Below the pieces are notes generated by a model that had not been told where the DNA came from, did not search any database, and saw only the letters and a program-made list of their open reading frames with translations. 64,000 nt of DNA from assembly GCA_003235365.1 (NCBI GenBank), contig QJWJ01000049.1, positions 1 to 64,000 of the forward strand, in the 5' to 3' direction. Source of the stretch: Deltaproteobacteria bacterium. Lineage in GTDB: Bacteria; Myxococcota_A; Polyangia; Polyangiales; Polyangiaceae. The position numbers were made by a program, and so were the translations under genes. Shown here piece by piece: positions 55,460-64,000 of the stretch; position 1 is the first letter of the stretch; the number at the start of each line of letters is the position of its first letter.

Positions 55460-56665
55460 GTGGATCCACTCCCCCTGTCCCTCCCGTCGTCGCCGGCGAG
55501 CCAGCACCCGTTCCAGCTGACTGAACTTCCTCCCCGGGTGCTGCTCGTCGACGACGATCGGCTTGTGCTCAGAGGAATGCAACGCATCCTGAACGCCGAG
55601 GGGTACACCGTCATCGTTTGCAGCAACGGTGCCGATGCGCTGTCGTATATCGCAAGTCGTGATCTCGACGCGATCGTCACCGACGTCGCGATGCCGCGCC
55701 TGGGTGGTGTGGAGCTGTTGCGCGCCGTTCGCGCTCAAGGCATGGACACTCCCGTCATCATGGCGACCGGTGAGCCCACGATCGCCAGTGCTGCCGCAGC
55801 CGTCGAACACGGCGCCTTCAAATACCTCACCAAACCGGTTACCGCCGAGGATCTGAAGAGCACCGTCAGCAAAGCCATTCAGCTGCACCGCCTGGCGAAG
55901 CTGCGCCGCGAAACCGTCGTGACGCTCAATGCCTATGGCGAAGGTGCGAGCCAAGGCCTGCAACGCGACTTCAACAACGCCATTCAGTCGCTGTGGCCCA
56001 CGTTTCAACCCATCGTGCGCGCAGACGATGGCAGTCTTTTCGGCTACGAAGCATTGCTTCGCACTGCCGAACCCGCGTTTCCCAGTGCTCCCGCAGTTCT
56101 CGACGCCGCTGAGCGACTCGATGCGCTGTGGCCACTGGGGCGTATCATGCGCGAGCGCGCGTCCCTTGCGATGCTCGACGCTGATCCTCAATTGCACCTA
56201 TTCCTCAACCTCCACCCCCACGACCTTTCCGATCCGCTCCTGCTCGACACTGCCTCCCCACACTGCGATCTCGCATCACGCGTCGTGTTGGAAGTGACCG
56301 AACGCGCCCCTCTCGACAACCTCGCCGAGGTGAACGCTCAAATCGGTCGCCTCCGCGAAGCCGGCTTTCGCCTCGCCATCGACGATCTCGGGGCAGGCTA
56401 CTCGGGACTGACCAGCTTCGTGCAGCTCGAACCCGAATTCGTCAAACTCGACATGTCGCTGGTGCGCAACGTCGACAGCAACCGCGTCAAGCAGCGCTTG
56501 GTCAAGTCGATCACCGACGTGTGTCGCGACTTGGGACTACTCGTCGTCGCCGAAGGTATCGAATCTGAAGCCGAGCGCGACACGCTGATCGACCTTCGCT
56601 GCAACCTGCTTCAAGGCTACCGCTTCGGCAAGCCACACCGAGAACTGCTGCCTCCGACGTGGTGA
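55460..56665 (+). CDS. Response regulator with EAL c-di-GMP phosphodiesterase domain
   Basis: This 401-residue protein has a receiver domain at residues 26-140 (LLVDDDRLV, phospho-acceptor Asp75 in TDVAMPR, switch Thr and Lys125) and an EAL domain (YEALLR at 196-201, with NLHP, EVTER, IDDLGAGYS, KLDM, EGIES and LQGYRFGKP). All the metal- and catalysis-linked residues of active EAL phosphodiesterases are present, so it probably hydrolyses c-di-GMP under control of a histidine kinase. It starts at a GTG at 55460. No kinase gene is nearby. Confidence 0.94.
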   Translation: MDPLPLSLPSSPASQHPFQLTELPPRVLLVDDDRLVLRGMQRILNAEGYTVIVCSNGADALSYIASRDLDAIVTDVAMPRLGGVELLRAVRAQGMDTPVIMATGEPTIASAAAAVEHGAFKYLTKPVTAEDLKSTVSKAIQLHRLAKLRRETVVTLNAYGEGASQGLQRDFNNAIQSLWPTFQPIVRADDGSLFGYEALLRTAEPAFPSAPAVLDAAERLDALWPLGRIMRERASLAMLDADPQLHLFLNLHPHDLSDPLLLDTASPHCDLASRVVLEVTERAPLDNLAEVNAQIGRLREAGFRLAIDDLGAGYSGLTSFVQLEPEFVKLDMSLVRNVDSNRVKQRLVKSITDVCRDLGLLVVAEGIESEAERDTLIDLRCNLLQGYRFGKPHRELLPPTW

Positions 56666-57632
56666 GCAACCAGGGCTTCGAGCGACCAGTTTTTCCAGAG
56701 CTAGCAGTGACATCGCGCGATCTTCTCCCTTCGAGATCGTCGCGGTGTCGCGCTTTTGTAGTGCGTGACCGACGGGCCGTCGTAGCGCCGTAGCTCACCA
56801 ACCGCCCCGTGCGCCAGCGGTCGCCCCCCACGAGGTCCGGCACTCGAGACCTCTTCGTGAAAGGGCCAGCGTACGCGGCTCGCTGGAAAAGCCGACTCCA
56901 GTCGCAGACGGCGTGCACAACCGCGGCGGTCCGCGCGGGCGCAGTAACCCACCACTTCAAGATGACGACTCGTGGCCACCACGCGGTTCGGACGGGCGGT
57001 GCGACCATCAGCAAGACGTCCAACCTGTCGTCACCGGCTGTGCTGCTGCTCACCATCGAGCCGTCGAGCGCCACGCGCTGAGCGGCCCTCGGCGACGCAG
57101 CTCGCTGTGCGAGTGAGCTGATTCGCGTGGCCAGACGGAACCAGGCACGTCGCTCCGAAGCGGCCGCAACGAAACTGCAGGGAACCTCGCCCAAGCTTGC
57201 CAGGTGACTGGAGGCAAGGCCAGGCGCCGCAACAGTCCGTTAGCGACGCGTCCCCCAACCCCCATTGAACATTCTTGCTGTTGTTTATCCACACCCCACA
57301 CACACCAAGCACCAAACAGACACAAAACGAAACACCCAACTTGAATGATGTTGTCGCCACCAACACCAACCAAGAGCGACAATTTGAAGGAAATTGCGGA
57401 AACAAGCCAAATCATTCACGCCGTTCACCACCACCAGACAGAAAACAAAGATCACGGCCATTAACTTAACCTGAGGAGAGTGATATCTGAGACCACCTCG
57501 CAACTGAGAAGCGAGCACATCAGATTGTCACATCTAGTCAGGAAGGTTCCAGGTGGGTCTGCGTATGACCCGCTGGTTCGCCGCGAAGCCGTACTCGCAC
57601 GACGGCGAGCCCTTGACTCGAAGGAGCGTGAA
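56666..57632. other. Long intergenic region with a terminator-like hairpin and an AC-rich leader
   Basis: Nearly 970 bases without a convincing gene. An imperfect hairpin with left arm near GACATCGCG (56709-56717) and right arm ending GGTGTC (56744-56749) follows the EAL gene and is trailed by CTTTTG, a possible terminator. From about 57275 to 57470 the plus strand is unusually rich in A and C and lower in GC, forming an unstructured leader before the secreted-protein gene. A 227-residue minus-strand frame here is not coding-like. Confidence 0.4.
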
Positions 57633-60074
57633 ATGAACAACAATTGGAAGTGGTGGAAGTGCCGCGCGCCGCTGATCGCTGCGCTGTCATTGGTGGGGGT
57701 GATCTCTGCCGCACCTGGTCGAGCTGAGCTATCTCTCGAGCTGGGAACGAGCCCAAAGCAGCCCCAGCAAAACGAAACACACGCGGCAGTCATCGATCTC
57801 TGCCAGATCCCTGCACCCCACGCTGATGGAGGCTACGCCAAACAGCGAGTCGTCATCTTCGACTTAGCCGGCGAAGAGGTCACGAACGAGCCTGAACGCG
57901 AGGTCGACGACCGAGGGCAGGAACTTCCGGGCGTCCAGCATCACGTGTTTCGCACGATCAGTGCTCACAATCACCTGCGCAACGTATTCTTCGGGACGTT
58001 TCCCATGGAGCGCCTGCACTCCGTTCCAGCTAAGGTCGTGGGTCCCCAAGCCGCGACCGGTGGCGTCTTGAGCAACGAACAGATGATTCGAGCCGCGGAA
58101 TTGGACCCCTTCGCCGCCTACTCCATCGCCTGCGCGGACTGGGTCATGGTGCCGCGGATCTCGCGCAAGAACGCGACCTGGAGCCGCGTGACGCGTGAAC
58201 GTCAGCGAGGTAAGAAGACGGAGAAGTACAAGGCGTGGGATCTCGACTTGAGCTTGACGGTTGAAGTCGCTGCCTATCGCTTTGAGGAGGGCCAGTGGCG
58301 CCTGAAGGACACCATCTCTGCGGATGCCGGGTTGCTGAGTTTCGCAACATCTCTGAACATGCTGGGCGACGCGACCAATCAACTCGTCAAGAGTTTTGGG
58401 GGCGATGAGACGCGAGAGCCAACGGGTATGATCTCGGCCGCACCCGAACCCAGTTGCCAAGTCCCGCTCGTCGACGACGTCAAGGAAGTCGCTGATGGCT
58501 TCGGCAAGTGCGGGCAGGCCACGGCCGAAGCCACGGCGAGTGCGGGGAAAGCCTTGGAGATGGACGACGAGGAGATCGAACGTCGCAAGAAGGAAGAGGA
58601 GCGCCTCAAGGCCGAAGAAGCAGCGAAGGAGTCGGGCGACGACGGCGCATCGGACACAGCTGGTGACGGGGACGAGACAGCTGACGACAAGAAGAAGAAC
58701 TCTGCCAAAGGGGGCAAAGGCGCGAGCTCTGGTGACAAGCCGGTGAACGAAGGGAAGCAAGCGGAACGGAAGCAAAACGATACCGCGCCCAACAAAGATG
58801 ATGACCAAGCCGACGACCCCGAAGCAGAAGAGCTAGCAGAGCCAGAAGCGGACCTGATCGACGATGTCGGAAGGGAAACCTTGTCCGTGATGACGAGCAA
58901 AAACCCCCAACGCGGTATTCAAGAGCTCGCCCAACGGCAGCTGGAGGACGGCGCACCCCAGGGCATGGTCGACGCGGTCAAGGCCGCCAAGACGGCGGTG
59001 GACACCTGCAAGACTGGCGTCGAAACCGTCGTCAAGGTCAGCGACAAGCTGCGTTCACTCGTCAGCAAGTCTCCGACTGCGCTGGCCAAGGACGCCGCGC
59101 TCGGATTCGCGGCTTGCGTCGGTATCCCCCTGACGTACGACTTGGGCAACGCCACTCCGCCCGGCACCACTCAGTTGCGCTCCCCGTTCTGCAAGGACAT
59201 CAACGACGACGTCGCTCGCGGCGCAGCAGCAATGCATGACGTAGCCCTGTGCGTTGCGCGCGTCGGCAGCGAACAGTCGACGTTGATGGCGCAGAAAGAA
59301 GTGAAAGCCCTCGACGGGATTGCCGTCGTGCTGCCCCTACTCGCCGTTTCCGGCCCAACGCCGGGCTTCGGTATCGCGATCGGACGTGAAGAAGGGATCA
59401 ATCGCGGTGACATGTTCGTCGCTGGTGACGGCAGTTTCGGCTACATCGTGCTGCAAGGGCCGGGAGGCAACGGCGGCGCTGGTGTCCGCGAGCCGTCGCA
59501 CTTCAAGTTTCGGGCTGGCGAGGCTCCGGTCGGCAGCTCGATGAGGGAGTATCCAAAGGTCGGCGCACTCCTCGGAGGGCGCCCGCAATACGGCCTATTG
59601 CTGGTAAAGGACAACATGGCTACCAACGCCTTCATGGGAGGGGCCATCGAAGGCGGCTACAACGCCGGTCAGTTCGTCTCCGTTGGAGACGAGTTTTGGG
59701 TTCGTGCCAACGTCGGACTGATGATAGGTCAAGGCGACGAAACGTTCCTGAACATCGAGGCGCTGCCGGAAGCCCAATACTACCTATTCAGCAGGGTCGC
59801 TGGGTTCATTCAGTCCGGCGTCGCGATGAACATCGTGAGCAAGTCGGTACCCGGAGTCGGCGGAAATGAAACCCTCAGCGGCGTGGCATACTCGGTGTTG
59901 CTCGGCCTCGGGTTGGACGTCGCTCTCAACCCCGACTGGAACCTGCGCGTGGCCGCGCTCGGCAGTCAGGGCCTCACCGAGCTGAAGCTCGAAGACAAGA
60001 ACAAGACCCGGGCCGTCGAGGCGGGTCGCCTGACGTCGGCGCAGGGCACTGCTTCGCTTTCCTATTCGTTCTAG
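57633..60074 (+). CDS. Large secreted protein with coiled-coil acidic insert and barrel-like C terminus
   Basis: This 813-residue protein has a signal peptide (APLIAALSLVGVISAAPGRAEL), an N-terminal domain (about 30-270) and then a charged Lys/Glu/Asp segment of about 130 residues (ERRKKEEERLKAEEAAKESGDD). The C-terminal 400 residues contain Cys pairs (DTCKTG, AACVG, CKD, LCVARV) and a beta-rich region ending TASLSYSF, typical of outer-membrane or surface barrels. AAGGAG lies 6 bases before the ATG. Alternative GTG at 57480 has no correctly spaced ribosome-binding site. Family not recognised. Confidence 0.75.
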   Translation: MNNNWKWWKCRAPLIAALSLVGVISAAPGRAELSLELGTSPKQPQQNETHAAVIDLCQIPAPHADGGYAKQRVVIFDLAGEEVTNEPEREVDDRGQELPGVQHHVFRTISAHNHLRNVFFGTFPMERLHSVPAKVVGPQAATGGVLSNEQMIRAAELDPFAAYSIACADWVMVPRISRKNATWSRVTRERQRGKKTEKYKAWDLDLSLTVEVAAYRFEEGQWRLKDTISADAGLLSFATSLNMLGDATNQLVKSFGGDETREPTGMISAAPEPSCQVPLVDDVKEVADGFGKCGQATAEATASAGKALEMDDEEIERRKKEEERLKAEEAAKESGDDGASDTAGDGDETADDKKKNSAKGGKGASSGDKPVNEGKQAERKQNDTAPNKDDDQADDPEAEELAEPEADLIDDVGRETLSVMTSKNPQRGIQELAQRQLEDGAPQGMVDAVKAAKTAVDTCKTGVETVVKVSDKLRSLVSKSPTALAKDAALGFAACVGIPLTYDLGNATPPGTTQLRSPFCKDINDDVARGAAAMHDVALCVARVGSEQSTLMAQKEVKALDGIAVVLPLLAVSGPTPGFGIAIGREEGINRGDMFVAGDGSFGYIVLQGPGGNGGAGVREPSHFKFRAGEAPVGSSMREYPKVGALLGGRPQYGLLLVKDNMATNAFMGGAIEGGYNAGQFVSVGDEFWVRANVGLMIGQGDETFLNIEALPEAQYYLFSRVAGFIQSGVAMNIVSKSVPGVGGNETLSGVAYSVLLGLGLDVALNPDWNLRVAALGSQGLTELKLEDKNKTRAVEAGRLTSAQGTASLSYSF

Positions 60075-60103
60075 ATGAGCGTTCGCAATTCGCGAACGCT
60101 CAT
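60075..60103. repeat. Palindromic repeat (copy 2) directly after the stop codon
   Basis: Perfect 12-base arms ATGAGCGTTCGC (60075-60086) and GCGAACGCTCAT (60092-60103) around AATTC, starting at the base after the TAG. The extended 33-base element matches the one at 33722-33755 at all but two positions. It could terminate transcription and may be a mobile palindrome. Confidence 0.7.
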
Positions 60104-60146
60104 TCGACGCAACAGAGAATGGACTCGAGAACGCGACTGCAACGGG

Positions 60147-60287
60147 GGCGGTTCTTCGGGCCCTCACCAAACGGGGGCCCAAGAGAACTGCCCGACAATC
60201 GTGCTCGCCCATTTTAGCGCAGCGATCGGCTTCTGATAGCTGCAACGAGAGACAAGCGCTTCGAGCACCGAGTTGATCGGTGCTCGA
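60147..60287. terminator. Two further hairpins between convergent genes
   Basis: The first is 60147-60192: a GGCGGTTCTTCGGGCCC-type left arm pairs, with one bulge and few mismatches, with GGGCCCAAGAGAACTGCC. The second is 60261-60287: perfect 11-base arms TCGAGCACCGA and TCGGTGCTCGA with loop GTTGA. Together with the palindrome at 60075, three hairpins separate the convergent secreted-protein and SMP-30-like genes. Confidence 0.5.
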
Positions 60288-60351
60288 GAGCGTCCTTCCC
60301 GGCAAGCGCCCGGCGCGATCGGGGGTTTGCCTTCGGTCGAGTTCGACAGCC

Positions 60352-61443
60352 TCAGTAGGGCAACCCCGCGACCGACAACTGGACCTGGTACAGGGCACCA
60401 GTCGTGGTGATGAACAGGGTTTTTCGGTCTGCTCCCCCGAACGCGACGTTCGTGACGTTGTGCTGCATTCCCACGATCTCCCCGGTCTCTTTGCCGTCAG
60501 GCGCCACGACACGGATGCGCCGGTTGCTGTGCTCGGTGACGTAGAGATTCCCGGCGCAGTCGAAGGCCATGCCATCGGGCACGTTGACATCGGGCAACAC
60601 GACCGTGCCTTCACCGACGGAACCATCCTCGGCCAGAGGGTAGCGCTTGAGAAAGCCGGCCTCGAGGTTGCCCGCGACAAACAGTGCGGTCTCGTCGGGC
60701 GAGATGGATATCCCGTTTGGGTTCTTGATCGTGTCGTCCACGACGGACACGGCGCCATCGGGCGCCACGCGATACACGTTCGTCGTCGGCTGATCTTTGT
60801 TCGCCCCCGCTTGAAAGTCCGGATCCGTGAAGTACAGGTTCCCATCGGACCGGAACACCAAGTCGTTTGGTGAGTTGAAGGGCTTGCCCTGATACTGGCC
60901 CACCACGTCCCTCAGCGACGACAAGTCCGGGCTGAACTGGACTACGCTTTTCGACTTGTGGCGCGCCCCGACCAGGTGTTCGCCCTTCGCGTCGAGTCCC
61001 AGACCGTTCGTGCCGCTATCGGGGAGGGCAACAACCAAGGGCTGGCCGGGCACGTAGCGCATGATACGAGACGGAAAGCCCTCGGTGGTCTTGAAGTCCG
61101 AGAAGTACAGCCCATCACCCAACCATACTGCGCCCTCATAGAGGTGAAACTCAGTGTCCTTGGGATCGAGCGCGGTCGGTTCGGTGCCGGGGATGACCGT
61201 CGCCGTGATCTGACCGTTGACCGGCGCGGGGGTCGCTTCGATAGCAGCGGGGCAGACTGCCGCTGCCAGCCCCTTCAGCACCGGGGACGGCGGTGGGGCT
61301 CCTTCGGGAGTGGCGGAGGCGTCCATCCCGGGAGTCGTCTCGAGCGCGGGATCGGGTGTGTCCGTGTCGTCCGCGGTGCTTGCACGCTGCGGGCAGGAGC
61401 AAGAACAGGCCAATACGATGCCGAAAAATCGGAGATTACGCAT
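60352..61443 (-). CDS. SMP-30/gluconolactonase-like lipoprotein
   Basis: This 363-residue protein has a signal peptide with a cysteine-rich end (IVLACSCSC), a linker and a six-bladed propeller of the SMP-30/LRE type: EGAVWLGDGLYFSDF, PFNSPNDLVFRSDGNLYFTDPDF, NPNGISISPDETALFVAG and VPDGMAFDCAGNLYVTEHSNRRIRVVAPDG. The N, D and E positions in these motifs match metal-binding sites of gluconolactonases. It may hydrolyse sugar lactones or act as a surface-binding protein. The ATG at 61443 fits the signal peptide. Confidence 0.85.
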   Translation of the reverse strand: MRNLRFFGIVLACSCSCPQRASTADDTDTPDPALETTPGMDASATPEGAPPPSPVLKGLAAAVCPAAIEATPAPVNGQITATVIPGTEPTALDPKDTEFHLYEGAVWLGDGLYFSDFKTTEGFPSRIMRYVPGQPLVVALPDSGTNGLGLDAKGEHLVGARHKSKSVVQFSPDLSSLRDVVGQYQGKPFNSPNDLVFRSDGNLYFTDPDFQAGANKDQPTTNVYRVAPDGAVSVVDDTIKNPNGISISPDETALFVAGNLEAGFLKRYPLAEDGSVGEGTVVLPDVNVPDGMAFDCAGNLYVTEHSNRRIRVVAPDGKETGEIVGMQHNVTNVAFGGADRKTLFITTTGALYQVQLSVAGLPY

Positions 61444-61751
61444 AGCCGCCCACGTAACACGATCACCGTGACGACCCAACGTCGAGCGAGCTGCCGCGCC
61501 GCTTTGACGCACCGCACAACGACGCCCGTAGTGCCGACCCCAGTCGGAGACTCGCCGCCGCGGAGCAGCGGTGCAACAGCACCGTGGTTCGCTCCATGTC
61601 GTTTTGAAGTCCATCTACGACGGCATTCCGTGGCACGTTTCGTAGACCGAAGGCATGGCGATCCTCGAGCTGTGATCACGAACAACTCGCTTCGGTGCGA
61701 TGTCATGACGTCACGGCATAACACCGGGCGATCTGAAAGGTGAAGCGGAGT
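61444..61751. other. Divergent intergenic region, no gene seen
   Basis: About 300 bases between the SMP-30-like gene and the small lipoprotein. No coding frames, hairpins or promoter motifs were recognised with confidence. Confidence 0.35.
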
Positions 61752-62198
61752 ATGTCGGTAGCGAGCGGAGACGCGAGAACGATTTGTCGAAGACCACCCC
61801 TTGCCTGGCCTCAGAAGGCTCGCTCGTTGAGCTTCGCGATCGGCATGGCGCTCGGCGTACCTCCGGTTGGTTGCGGGGCACACTCGGAGATCCCCGATAC
61901 GGACCCGACCAACGGCGCAACCGCGCAAGGCGTCGCTGGGAGCCGCGCGTCGGCGGGCACGCCCGCAGCGAGCCCGGGGAACAACCAAGACATCTTCGGC
62001 GCGACGCCCCTCCCGGAGTGCAGCCTGGGGCCGATTCCGCAGCCCGGCGTCGCCTGCGCCTTCATGGCTGACGGTCGTTGCTATGAGACACAGAGCGAAG
62101 GCTGCGCGTGTATTTGCGACGCGACTCGATCGACGACTTGTGTCGGCCGAATCGCCACGGGCACGACGGTCGGATTGACGTGCACCGTCTTTCCGTAG
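61752..62198 (+). CDS. Small Cys-rich lipoprotein
   Basis: This protein of about 148 residues has a hydrophobic segment ARSLSFAIGMALGVPPVGC with lipobox-like PVGC, a Gly/Ala/Thr linker and a C-terminal Cys-rich region (LPECSLGPIPQPGVACAF, RCYETQSEGCACICDATRSTTCVG, LTCTVFP). No known fold. ATG 61752 or GTG 61740 may be the start. Convergent with the CxGxC-repeat lipoprotein. Confidence 0.6.
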   Translation: MSVASGDARTICRRPPLAWPQKARSLSFAIGMALGVPPVGCGAHSEIPDTDPTNGATAQGVAGSRASAGTPAASPGNNQDIFGATPLPECSLGPIPQPGVACAFMADGRCYETQSEGCACICDATRSTTCVGRIATGTTVGLTCTVFP

Positions 62199-62250
62199 GA
62201 ACGCGCGTCTGGTCCTCCGCGTTCCACTCGGACTCCCGCGACGGCGCTGC

Positions 62251-63621
62251 TCAGCCCTTGACGGCACCGATCACGGAAGCGGCCACCTCGCGGATCATTT
62301 CGACGGCTTCGGCAGCGTCCTTGCGTTGCTTCTTGGCGTCGCCGAGACAAGTGTCAACGCGCTTCTTTCCGTCAGGATCAGCCTGCAGCGATTCGTCGAT
62401 CCCTTCGAACGCTGCTTCGAGCTTCATGTGCGCTCGTTCGATGGCTGGGCCTGATCCTTCACTCGCGGCCAGCAGCACGTCGAGGCGCTTCGCCAGCGCT
62501 TCTTTCAGCTTCTCCCCTGCACCTGCCTTCGTCTCGTGGTACACGATGGCGTCCACGTAGCCGCCAACACACTGCAGGTTGTCAGCCAGGTCGGCGTCGC
62601 ACATCGCGCCACAAGCTGGGGTCATCTCCGGTGGCGTGATCACCACACCGCAGCGCTCCGAGCCAAGGGCTTCACTGCAGGTGCCCGCACACGTACCGCC
62701 GCAGCTCGTCTTCTTGATGTCCGACAGGCACGTGCCGCTACACTTGCCTTTGCACGTGCCTTGGCAACTACCATCCGCGTCGGAGCTACACTTGCCATCG
62801 CATACTCCGTCGCACTTGCCAGACACGCTTGCTCCGTCGCAGGTGCCAATGCAACGGCCACCGCATTTGCCGAAGAACTGATCGTCGCAACCTCCTCGGC
62901 AGACGCCGCGACAAGTGCCTTTGCACGACTCCGTGAAGCTTTCGACACACTGTCCTTGGCACTTGCCGCTACAACGCCCCCGCGACGAATCGACGTCGCA
63001 CTGAACCGCCGAGCTGTCGGGAGGCACGTTGCTGTCGCATTGCCTCACGCAACGCCCGTAGTCGGCCAGGTCGACCGTGCACGTCGGAGCGTACGGATAC
63101 ACGAGCATGACGACGCCGTCTTCTTCGCGCTTCTTCTTGATTGCCTCTGCCGCCTGCTCACAAGCCGCGGTCGCCTTCTTGCCCGGGGGGAGCGAATCCT
63201 GCGGCTTGGCGTCCTTCTGTCCCAGGTCTTGGGCGAGAGCACTGCACACGGTTGCAACCTCGGTGTCGAGCTTCTTGGCGAGCTCACGCAGGTGAACCGT
63301 ACCGGTGAGGACGGCCTTCGTCCGCGGCCCCAAATCGCCGCTCAGAGAGAACTTGGCTTCGTTGACGGCAGTCAGATCCTCGAGACACGACTTCGGCTCC
63401 TCCGGAGCTTTCATGTCCGGAAGAATCTCTTCGACGTACTTGCAGCCACTGACGACCGAGGAGCAGGCTGTCAGCAGACACGCGAAACGCCGCAGTCCCG
63501 CTGCGACCCGCGGGTTGCGGATGGATCCCGAAGAGAAGCTGGGCGGAGCTGAATCATTGGTCTTCCGTGGCGGCAATAGATCGCGGCCGCGACGGAGCAC
63601 TGAAGCGGGAGAAGTGCGCAT
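62251..63621 (-). CDS. CxGxC-repeat lipoprotein
   Basis: This protein of about 456 residues has a hydrophobic segment ending in SVVSGC as lipobox, reached after an unusually long basic N terminus from ATG 63621, so the real start could be downstream. The middle holds a remarkable Cys-repeat array with the pattern CxGxCxGxC (CKGTCRGVCRGGC, CGGRCIGTCDG, CDGVCDGKC, GSCQGTCKGKCSGTC), more than 30 cysteines. Flanking regions are helical (ELAKKLDTEVATVCSALAQ; EKLKEALAKRLDVLLAAS). The repeat array could bind metals or form disulfide ladders. It is known from other myxobacterial secreted proteins but has no defined function. Confidence 0.75.
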   Translation of the reverse strand: MRTSPASVLRRGRDLLPPRKTNDSAPPSFSSGSIRNPRVAAGLRRFACLLTACSSVVSGCKYVEEILPDMKAPEEPKSCLEDLTAVNEAKFSLSGDLGPRTKAVLTGTVHLRELAKKLDTEVATVCSALAQDLGQKDAKPQDSLPPGKKATAACEQAAEAIKKKREEDGVVMLVYPYAPTCTVDLADYGRCVRQCDSNVPPDSSAVQCDVDSSRGRCSGKCQGQCVESFTESCKGTCRGVCRGGCDDQFFGKCGGRCIGTCDGASVSGKCDGVCDGKCSSDADGSCQGTCKGKCSGTCLSDIKKTSCGGTCAGTCSEALGSERCGVVITPPEMTPACGAMCDADLADNLQCVGGYVDAIVYHETKAGAGEKLKEALAKRLDVLLAASEGSGPAIERAHMKLEAAFEGIDESLQADPDGKKRVDTCLGDAKKQRKDAAEAVEMIREVAASVIGAVKG

Positions 63622-64000
63622 CGTTGGTAGGTGAAGTTGTGGGGTGGCGTAGGTACCACCCGCCGAGCACGCTAACATCGTTGGACGAATCGGTGAACCC
63701 AGCGAATGCCGACAGGTTCCAGTCGACACGCGCATCCCCCGACGGAAGGGGTGCCACGTCCATCGCTATGGGGTCGATGATTCACCGATTACCCGCAGGG
63801 CCGGACCCAGTCCTTCACGCGTCAACGGGTTCGATGCCGGGTGGTCCGGTGGGAGACCACCTGCCATCGATAACTTCCGTCAGTTAGGCCTTTTCTAACA
63901 TCGGCGGAAAACTTGATTCACGTGCGCTAGCGCCGCGACCTGCCAGTTGGCACACTCGACGAAAGGTGACCGCACACGAAGTTGATCCATCGCGAACCGT
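63622..64000. other. Window end, no gene seen
   Basis: About 380 bases upstream of the CxGxC-repeat gene. Frames are short and lack coding features. It probably contains its promoter. Confidence 0.35.

Noticed and set aside
56511-57194. A 227-codon minus-strand frame in the gap after the EAL gene
   Set aside because: No ribosome-binding site, no domain pattern, and it overlaps the end of the EAL gene.

Overview
This window is high-GC DNA (my estimate is about 64-66%; I did not compute it) with a dense bacterial gene layout. Several traits point to Myxococcota, most likely a Polyangiales-type myxobacterium: a TIR-kinase-FGE fusion, a second transmembrane Ser/Thr kinase beside an FHA/sigma54 activator, a sigma factor with an NrsF-like anti-sigma partner, a protein with a MYXO-CTERM-like tail, and many secreted cysteine-rich lipoproteins with long Pro/Ser/Gly/Asp linkers. 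This assignment is by inference; there is no rRNA or marker gene in the window. I saw no tRNA, rRNA, CRISPR array, insertion sequence, integrase or phage gene.

Layout. 0-4.6 kb: TIR-kinase-FGE-like protein, an AT-rich gap, an unrecognised 220-aa gene and a putative outer-membrane barrel. 4.7-11.5 kb: RCC1-like lipoprotein, then two convergent pairs. One pair is a Cys-rich lipoprotein overlapping a diiron ferritin-like protein. The other is a zinc-ribbon/Cys-repeat protein followed after 6 nt by a radical SAM/SPASM enzyme. 11.7-17.4 kb: LMF-family membrane protein, a winged-helix-like protein overlapping a Cys-rich lipoprotein, and a LamG-like lipoprotein. 17.4-24.3 kb: tetR-MFP-RND-TolC efflux operon with a clear palindromic operator. 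24.8-31.1 kb: GPH-type sugar symporter, small hypothetical protein, MutS-like ATPase with a membrane partner, ECF sigma with NrsF-like anti-sigma. 31.3-38 kb: tandem cytochrome P460 lipoprotein, Cys-repeat lipoprotein, and an FHA-sigma54 activator / kinase / TPR protein operon. 38-42.5 kb: DJ-1/PfpI protein divergent from a WYL regulator, DUF4349-like lipoprotein, MYXO-CTERM protein, secreted protein. 42.9-50.7 kb: pntAB transhydrogenase, Crp-type regulator, MBL hydrolase with a cNMP-domain partner, ppnP, VWA lipoprotein. 51-56.7 kb: two FtsX/MacB-type permeases without an ATPase, a small hypothetical protein, a DTW-domain enzyme with a C-terminal extension, and an REC-EAL phosphodiesterase. 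57-64 kb: large secreted barrel-like protein, SMP-30-like lipoprotein, small lipoprotein and a CxGxC-repeat lipoprotein.

The most promising candidate for an undescribed system is the 7.1-11.5 kb block, where two metal-dependent enzymes sit next to two secreted Cys-rich proteins, suggesting redox or post-translational modification of surface proteins. Other points of note are two families of repeated palindromes, one copy of which lies inside a signal-peptide coding region, and several unusual fusions. Start codons were chosen by signal peptides, homology-like N termini and Shine-Dalgarno sequences; many remain uncertain.
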